64,000 bases of DNA from Croceicoccus pelagius (lineage in GTDB: Bacteria; Pseudomonadota; Alphaproteobacteria; Sphingomonadales; Sphingomonadaceae), in NCBI RefSeq assembly GCF_001661915.1, contig NZ_LYWY01000037.1:1-64000 (forward strand), in the 5' to 3' direction. The first letter of the stretch is position 1. The number at the start of each line of letters is the position of its first letter. Below the pieces are notes generated by a model that searched no databases, was not told where the DNA came from, and worked only from the letters and a program-made list of their open reading frames with translations. This document shows positions 62,660-64,000 of this stretch, piece by piece. The position numbers were made by a program, and so were the translations under genes.

Positions 62660-63700
62660 ATGGTCTATTCGCTGCTGCGCCCGCTCATCTTCCGTCTCGA
62701 CGCCGAACAGGCGCACGGTGTCGCGCTCGACGCGCTGAAGACGACGCCCAGTTCGCTGCTGGCCAGCCCGCCGCGCCCCGATCCGGCGCTCGCGATGGAC
62801 GTGGCGGGGATTACCTTCCCCAATCCCGTCGGTATGGCGGCAGGGTTCGACAAGAACGGCGAAGTGCCCGATGCCCTGCTGCGCTGCGGTTTCGGGTTTG
62901 CGGAACTGGGCAGCGTCACCCCGCGTCCACAGGAGGGCAATCCCAAACCGCGCCTGTTCCGCCTTGCCGAGGACCGCGCCGTCATCAACCGCATGGGTTT
63001 CAACAACGAAGGCGCCGAAGCGGTCGAGACCCGCATGAAGCGCCGCGCTGGCCGCCCGGGCGTTGTCGGCATCAACATCGGCGCGAACAAGGACAGCGAA
63101 GACCGCGTCGCCGACTATGCGACGATGACGCGGATCATGGCTCCTTATGCCAGCTATCTCGCAGTCAACATTTCCAGCCCCAACACGCCGGGCCTGCGCG
63201 CGCTGCAGGACGAGTCTGCGCTGACCGGCCTGCTCGATGCGGTACTGGATGCGCGGGGACAGGATGGCCCGCCGGTCTTCCTCAAGGTCGCACCCGATCT
63301 CGAACCCGCCGACGTCGATGCGATCTCGCGCATCGCGATCGACAAGAAGCTGGGCGCGCTGATGGTGTCGAACACTTCGATCACGCGGCCTCCGCTCGCC
63401 TCGAAGCACCGCGACGAAGGCGGCGGACTGTCCGGCGCGCCGATCAAGGCGCTGGCGCTGCAGCGGCTTCGCGATTTCCGCAAAGCGACAGGGCGCGCGA
63501 TGCCGCTGATCGGCATCGGCGGCATCGCGACGGCGGAAGACGCGTGGGAACGCATCCGTGCGGGCGCAAGCCTCGTGCAGCTCTACTCAGCCATGGTCTA
63601 TGAAGGGCCCGGCATTGCGGCAAAGATCGTGCGCCGCCTGCCCGCCCTGATGGAGCGTGACGGATTTTCCTCGATTGCGGAAGCGGTTGGCAGCGAATAG
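62660..63700 (+). CDS. pyrD: quinone-dependent dihydroorotate dehydrogenase
   Basis: The 346-residue FMN enzyme oxidises dihydroorotate to orotate in pyrimidine synthesis, using membrane quinone (class 2). Family marks are the N-terminal amphipathic helix ([20 protein letters not shown]), [31 protein letters not shown] with the catalytic Ser, VSNTSI and [16 protein letters not shown]. The start MVYSLLRP at 62660 is preferred over one 30 bases upstream. Confidence 0.96.
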   Translation: MVYSLLRPLIFRLDAEQAHGVALDALKTTPSSLLASPPRPDPALAMDVAGITFPNPVGMAAGFDKNGEVPDALLRCGFGFAELGSVTPRPQEGNPKPRLFRLAEDRAVINRMGFNNEGAEAVETRMKRRAGRPGVVGINIGANKDSEDRVADYATMTRIMAPYASYLAVNISSPNTPGLRALQDESALTGLLDAVLDARGQDGPPVFLKVAPDLEPADVDAISRIAIDKKLGALMVSNTSITRPPLASKHRDEGGGLSGAPIKALALQRLRDFRKATGRAMPLIGIGGIATAEDAWERIRAGASLVQLYSAMVYEGPGIAAKIVRRLPALMERDGFSSIAEAVGSE

Positions 63701-63710
63701 CCTGCGCCCC

Positions 63711-64000
63711 ATGATCCAACGCCTGATTGCCATTCTCGCCGCGCCGCTCGCCCTTGGCGCCTGTGCGACAGTTCCCGCCGAAACCCCTCCCGCCCGCCCC
63801 GAGACAGGCCCAACCCTCCCTTCCACCGGAATGGTCAGCGCCGCCGACCCGCGCGCGGCAGAGGCAGGTGTCACCATGCTCAAGGCGGGCGGCAATGCGA
63901 CTGACGCGGCGGTGGCGACGATGCTGGCGCTTACGGTCGTGGAGCCGCAGTCGAGCGGGATCGGCGGCGGCGGGTTCCTCGTACTCGACCCCGAAGGCGA
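63711..64000 (+). CDS. gamma-glutamyltransferase family protein, truncated by window end
   Basis: The 96 visible codons encode a lipoprotein-type signal ([21 protein letters not shown]18), a Pro-rich linker, then [40 protein letters not shown] and [12 protein letters not shown], the N-terminal hallmarks of gamma-glutamyltransferase. It begins 10 bp after the pyrD stop. The remainder, including the autocatalytic Thr, lies outside the window. Confidence 0.85.
   Translation, partial: MIQRLIAILAAPLALGACATVPAETPPARPETGPTLPSTGMVSAADPRAAEAGVTMLKAGGNATDAAVATMLALTVVEPQSSGIGGGGFLVLDPEG

Noticed and set aside
62323-63603. A 426-codon plus-strand frame over pyrD
   Set aside because: Out-of-frame shadow of pyrD, rich in Arg/Gly/Pro without motifs.

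Overview
The window looks like chromosome from an alphaproteobacterium of the order Sphingomonadales (Erythrobacteraceae/Sphingomonadaceae-like). This rests on high GC, the protein families present (MmcB, UrcA, DUF2093, a PAS_5-type protein, a LytS/LytTR pair), the suf operon layout and Ti-type conjugation genes. Family names come from recognition of motifs and sequence style; no database search was possible. The window falls into an accessory half (1 to about 28,063) and an ordinary chromosomal half (about 28,064 to 64,000), joined at a tRNA-Arg(CCG) gene.

Accessory half, left part (1-8,955): the right end of an IS21-type element (istA, istB); a putative defence nuclease with an AbiJ-like N-terminus and an Mrr-like core; a small hypothetical gene; a HTH protein preceded by repeated GGAGACA motifs; an Abi_2/HEPN abortive-infection protein; about 1.4 kb of poorly coding DNA; and an atypical tyrosine recombinase with a small overlapping partner.

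Accessory half, right part (8,956-28,063): a probable integrative mobilizable element. It is bounded by a 15-bp direct repeat of the tRNA-Arg 3' end. It carries a P4-type integrase, AlpA/excisionase-type regulators, an oriT resembling those of Ti/rhizobial plasmids, traC/traD/traA and no type IV secretion genes. Its cargo is an eight-gene, end-overlapping operon (12,659-23,487): a single-TRD HsdS-like protein, HsdM, RhuM, a full two-TRD HsdS, a SIR2-like DUF4917 protein, an anti-phage-type dGTPase, HsdR and a YgjP-type metallopeptidase. Modification, restriction, probable NAD-directed and dNTP-directed effectors are thus translationally chained into one unit.

Chromosomal half: mmcB, a fatty-acid hydroxylase, a CitE-like lyase, an App1 phosphatase, an M48-TPR protease, a DsbA-like protein, a LytS/LytTR two-component pair, nadC, a low-GC APH-type kinase, tadA, rpmB, a minus-strand run (xseA, DUF2093, M23 lipoprotein, phytase-like esterase), purD, an adenosine kinase, envelope and hypothetical genes, a ten-gene suf operon (rrf2-sufB-hyp-DUF559-sufCDS-sufT-GNAT-sufA), pyrD and a truncated gamma-glutamyltransferase. 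Between suf and pyrD lies a possible signalling/immune locus: a membrane-anchored TIR-TPR protein with a small beta-rich partner, a divergent Crp/Fnr regulator, and a TPR-SLOG-degenerate-cyclase protein. Two perfect GTGA-N6-TCAC palindromes lie just beyond it in the urcA-pyrD intergenic region. The defence operon and this TIR/Crp/SLOG locus are the two most interesting regions.
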